Of a stretch of DNA of 64,000 nt, positions 59,527 to 64,000 are shown piece after piece. The notes under the pieces were generated by a model. The model saw only the letters and a list, made by a program, of their open reading frames with translations. It did not search any database and was not told where the DNA came from. Source of the stretch: Euonymus europaeus (lineage: Eukaryota; Streptophyta; Magnoliopsida; Celastrales; Celastraceae); contig OY756958.1 in the NCBI GenBank assembly GCA_963580455.1, forward strand, positions 27,726,501 through 27,790,500, in the 5' to 3' direction. Position 1 is the stretch's first letter; every line of letters begins with the position of its first letter. Position numbers and translations under genes: made by a program.

Positions 59527-62500
59527 TCACAACTCTACCAATTCCAACAGAATGTTTGTGCCCATCTTCTTGTACTTCCAAAACCAGCTTCCAGAATCCA
59601 TCATGTCTGGTTCAATTGAATTGAGCTCGACTGCTAAACCTATATTGCAAACGTAAACCATAAACGAGTGAATCAGAAGTTTCATTAGTATGATCGGCAT
59701 CATGATGAGGATTGTCAAACACATATATTTATATACCTGTTCCAAGAGAGTGATTGATGCAGAAAGCTACTATGCACATGGTTAAACATTTAAAAGAAGC
59801 CTTAAGTTCTACTTTGTTGCCACTGAATACAAGTCAAATTGCAGGAATGCCAGCAATTAAGCAATAGACATTGAGCTATAAAACACTAGAAACCTGGATT
59901 TCCTGACGTGATCTTCAATTTGTATCCATCTGGAACTTCAAATACATGATTTCCCTGAATAAAGGAAACCCAAAGACATTAGAAATATTACATGGAGATT
60001 CCCAATGCAACTGACTGCAAGTATAGTCTTTCCTTGAAAATGCAAAATAAACTCTCCGAGTAACTTTAGCTGTTCTCCTACGTCCTAAATGGCTACATAT
60101 GATCTAGTCATTGGTAGCTGGTAATTCAAGAAATGTTTTCCCCACTAAGTAATAGACTATTTTGATATCAATCTGACCTGCAGGATCACATTATTGGCTT
60201 CAAATTCAGCATTTCCATGCAATATGACTTTACATGTCTCGAATCTCAGCACATCATGCTTCCAGAATATGTTCTCTCCAGAACTCCAGTCTATTCCTTC
60301 ATTCAGAACTTTGACGTTTTGCATTTTACATCTTCCGCACCTGGGAAAAAGAATTTGCCTCTCAAAACACGTACGAAATCTATTATTTATAATGACTTAT
60401 AAAACATGCCTCTTTTTGTACCTGTGCCCATACTGTACTATTGGATCACCACTTGGATCAATCATGGGAGAACCCAAAACATTCTCAGCAACAATTATCA
60501 TGCTCCCATCGAGCTGAACAAGGAAACCAGATAAGTAAGGACAACCAAACTTACATGCCTCGATTTAAATTAATCCAAATATTATTATAACCTGAACATT
60601 TCTCCACAAGAACTCTGCAACCTCAATTTGTAACTCAGAGCCCTTGGATATGGATCCTCCATTAAACTGTGAAAATTCAGATACATAAGTATCAAGTATC
60701 TGTTACTCAATCAAGTGCCTTAATACTAAAAGTACATAGTTTGTTACCAAATAGCAAAAGAGCCGAAACAGCCACCCAAATATTACAATAAAGGAAAAAG
60801 CAGGACCCATAAATGTTTTTCAGAGGACACAAACATCAACAAGGAATGCCCCAGGGAATTTCTTATAGTCGTCGACTAGCTACTGTACACTACCAAACAG
60901 AAACTAGGAACCGTAGGCTGAGCCATGAACTTGATAACAGCCATAGCAAGCTTACCTTTTGTCTGGTGACCTCCCAAATTGGGCCAAGAGCTGGATGCAA
61001 AAGGATGAGATACGGTGGTCCAGAATCAACATATTTATCATTACCTTCAATCTGCATAAACAGAGAAAATTCCATAACCACCTAGGGAAAACTGATTCCA
61101 TAAGAAAAACAATACCTAGTGCGCAAGGCTACTCCAGAGGAAATGGGGTCCAATTGTCCAAAACAGATTTGACCCCTAGTTTGTAACGAAACAGCTCTAC
61201 CATTGAGACAAATTCCCCTTAAACAAAGAAATTCTTCAATGCTGGACATGATTTCTTAAGGATTTGGAATAAGAAGCTTGCGAAAATATGCTACTAGTAA
61301 AACAAGAATGCTATAAATCTAAGAAACTATGATACAATATGCAAGGACATATAACTCAATTCAACAATGCACTCTAATAGATAGAGATTCTACACAATAC
61401 CTCAGGAAGTCTAACATCACAATGGGACAGAAGATCATAGGCATTCCGCATGATATCTAACAGTGAACCATCAGGAGTCTGCATATGAAATCAAGGTATT
61501 AGCAACGTCATTTATTAATTGGATTGGACTTGTTCACCAACAGATTTGCCACTCAGAATTTACAGAGTTTGGTTATTGATTCCACTTTTACGAATTGGAA
61601 ATATTCTTGGCAAAGTGAAAGTTTAAAGAGAAATAACAGTTTCTATGAACAGCTGCTTAAAAAACCAAGGAAAATAAGCTCTAGTAGTAGTGGTTTATCA
61701 AGAACTCGCTCATTAGCATGCATTTTCTTGTAAGAATATTGATCATGCAAAGATTGAAGGACTGAGTGTGTGAAAGAACTAAATGAGAACAGCCATCATA
61801 AAGATGGATGATGGAAAACAAGGTGAGACAAGATGTGCATTCTTTCACGATTAAGAGTTGGCATTGTTTAAAGGATTCACATATTAGAATTACATTTGTC
61901 CAAAAGAGAGGAGGGATACATGAAGCAGAACAGTGGAGAAACTTCAACCTGGTGCAAAGACTTGTCAGTGTGTTTTCTCTTCCTCTTCGAAGAAGACGTG
62001 ACCTTTCTTCGCTCATTATACACAATAAAGGTATCTAGCTTATCTGGAGATATAGGGTACCAAAACCATCAGGCTGGCACAAACAAGATCACACTGGAAG
62101 AAAATAATGAGTTAACAATTTTAAATGGAAACTTAGAAAAAACACCTTCTACACCCTTATAAGACCTGGATGAATATGTATTGAGGAACTCGTCTGCAAT
62201 ATTTTGCATTGTGCACTCCAGCCTGCCACCCCGAACACTACAAATAAAAAGCTATAAGCAATCAATTTATTGCAATCATCATCACAAACTCCGAGTTGCG
62301 ATATCATAAATGTAAGAAGTTTAGCAAAAATTTACACACCTGTGACATTCTCCAAAATGATCCAGATATACAACTGGCTTTTTAATATTTAGTACCATTC
62401 CTGGTAAACTCCTTTTATCATTACTTGAGCCAACTAACTCTGCAGAAGGTAAATCCACATACAAAATGTTTGTGTTGGCAGGAAAATTGGCCTGCAAACT

Positions 62501-64000
62501 TGATAAAAAAATAAAGGATGCAAATTTAGAAATTTGAAGCCTTAGTTACATAAGTTGATTGAAAAACTCCAATAGAAGACCAAAAATTTGTAAGAAACTA
62601 CGGATCTGAGATCCAAAACAAGCATAGCCTTCTACAGAACTACTGTGTAACAAACCTGAAAGACATAAGCAATCAATTCATAGGCGATGAAAACTCAAAG
62701 TTAAACAAACCTCAATTTGGACACCATGGCAATACAGTTTCAATTAAATTAGGTCCCAAAGACCCAAACCATCAAAAAAATACATCGATTTTTAAGGGCA
62801 AAATAGTTTCCTTAAATAGTTTTTAATGAACTCAAATGCCGTTCATCAGATCTCAAAACCAACTGAACCTTTGAGTTTAAAGCTTCAATCACAGAGCACC
62901 TAAATGCTCCTCATTCTAGCGTCATAAATCATAATCTCGATGCTCTCAGTTATACAAATGTTCTATAAGGTGGCAAAGTTATATAGCATCAAAGCCATGA
63001 TTAAATGCAATCACATCCAAACTTACTGCATTCAAATTCCAAAAAACATATTAAACAAGTGTCACATGCTTCAGAAATAATTGATTGTATACCTAATAGA
63101 AGAGCGAGGACCGCTTGTTATTCCAAATTTGTCAAACTCGGTATATTCAATACAAGACAAACCATAGCCCCACTTCCCATCAAGACTCTTCTTCTCAACT
63201 AAAACATTAATTCCTTCTGTAGCCCCCGGATTCCGCTTACAGGATGCAAAGCCCAATTTCTGTTACAGATGTAATCCATGAAGACAAATGTTAGTGGAAA
63301 AAAAATGTGCCTTATTATTTCTAACCTATTCAACTTGTCTAATGGCAACCTACCTTCCCGTGGCGTAAACCAATCCCTGCCAAAGCCAAGAGGGTCAAAT
63401 CTGTAGCTGCCACAACATTACTGCAAAATCAGCAGTGGTGCTGAAGTTATGATCTGAATCCATGTTATCACACACTCCAATCCATGAAAACTATAGACTT
63501 CACATGCGTAGAAGACATATCTAACCTGACTTGTCGGACAGTTGCACCTTTTCTGCCATGATCATAGAACCACTGGTAGATGCCTTTGTTATAAGCAAGT
63601 TTCCAAATAACACCATGCCCACCAGGCTTGCAGACAGGTGAAAATGGTCTTGCAACCAACCATTGACCATCCTCTGCGCTAACAGCTGGAACAAGAGGCT
63701 GGCAGTTCAAGACACAGTGTGAAATAATCAAATAACCAATAAATGGCAATAATTCTTACTAAGGTAGCCAAAGAACTTAATCATATAACAATCTATACGA
63801 GAAAAATCCTTATTTTTCCCAACAATACCTGTTTAAAAAATTGGAAGCTCGATCGACCTCTCCCAAACCATGTAAGTCTTTTGCAAAGAGAAGTGATGTG
63901 TTCATGATTGTTTTTAGCCGAACTTGTCATGATTGCAACAGGTGTGACGCACTGTTTTCCATAGATCTTGTAGTACAAGAACTCCCTAGCCTTGCAATTG
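59527..64000 (-). CDS. UGP3: UDP-glucose pyrophosphorylase 3 (plastid), 3' part, 14 exons
   Basis: UGP3 makes UDP-glucose in the chloroplast stroma for sulfoquinovosyl-lipid synthesis. The window has its last 14 exons, running off the end at 64,000: 63829-64000, 63526-63698, 63354-63420, 63093-63259, 62340-62498, 62155-62237, 61949-62043, 61401-61478, 60956-61051, 60592-60666, 60422-60513, 60178-60340, 59894-59954, 59527-59639. Together they code about 530 residues to the stop. All junctions are GT-AG and in phase. Diagnostic segments are [20 protein letters not shown] (the nucleotide/sugar-binding side), [20 protein letters not shown] and [15 protein letters not shown] YTEFDKFG. Also present are [30 protein letters not shown] and the left-handed beta-helix-like end with [19 protein letters not shown]. 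The 5' part with the transit peptide is missing from the window. Exon 5 begins at AG|T TTG CAG rather than the nearby TTTGCAG, because only that keeps phase. Confidence 0.95.

Noticed and set aside
61681..62162. Long frames on both strands around UGP3 exon 7
   Set aside because: They overlap the UGP3 exon or its introns in wrong frames and lack domains.
1..64000. CRISPR arrays, operons, virus-like or complete LTR retrotransposon sequence
   Set aside because: None seen. The short direct repeats present are tandem duplications or microsatellites without spacers, and no paired LTRs or gag-pol frames were found.

Overview
This window is nuclear DNA from a flowering plant, almost certainly a eudicot. 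It is AT-rich, with intron-rich genes, GT-AG splice sites, AT microsatellites and degraded LINE, SINE and MITE copies. The proteins (ABI4-type AP2 factor, R2R3-MYB, bHLH51-type factor, LBD, PPR, plant U-box/ARM ligase, BAHD acyltransferase) are plant families. The species cannot be fixed from the sequence alone. Gene models were built by reading splice sites by eye and checking that reading phase is kept across every junction.

Left part (1-26,100), all on the + strand: a complete 30-exon clathrin heavy chain gene (1705 aa), a complete 7-exon ALG11 mannosyltransferase gene (463 aa), a two-exon gene for an unrecognised, probably plastid, C-terminally membrane-anchored protein, a two-exon bHLH51-like factor and an intronless R2R3-MYB of the MYB44/73 type.

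Middle (26,100-32,800): a tiny RPL41 gene (25 aa, - strand), missed by ordinary ORF calling, is split after codon 4 by an intron with a GC donor. It is transcribed divergently from a 6-exon gene for mitochondrial ribosomal protein mL46. The short space between them holds a telo-box and six TGGGCY (site II) motifs, so a cytosolic and a mitochondrial ribosomal protein gene appear to share one promoter. A RING-H2 ATL-type gene follows on the - strand after a SINE-like insertion.

Right part: an intronless ABI4 homologue (-), then a repeat-rich interval with LINE RNase H remnants, an inverted pair of Stowaway-like MITEs and a Tourist-like MITE. Within and after this come a BAHD acyltransferase (-), a second gene-poor, LINE-bearing interval, a short PPR protein (+), an LBD factor (-) and a U-box/ARM E3 ligase (+) preceded by a perfect 70-bp tandem duplication. 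The window ends in the 3' 14 exons of a plastid UDP-glucose pyrophosphorylase 3 (UGP3) gene on the - strand, whose 5' part lies beyond position 64,000.

The genes are functionally independent, as is usual in plant nuclear DNA. The only pair with a visible shared regulatory region is RPL41/mL46. No tRNA, rRNA, CRISPR, complete LTR retrotransposon or virus-like sequence was recognised.
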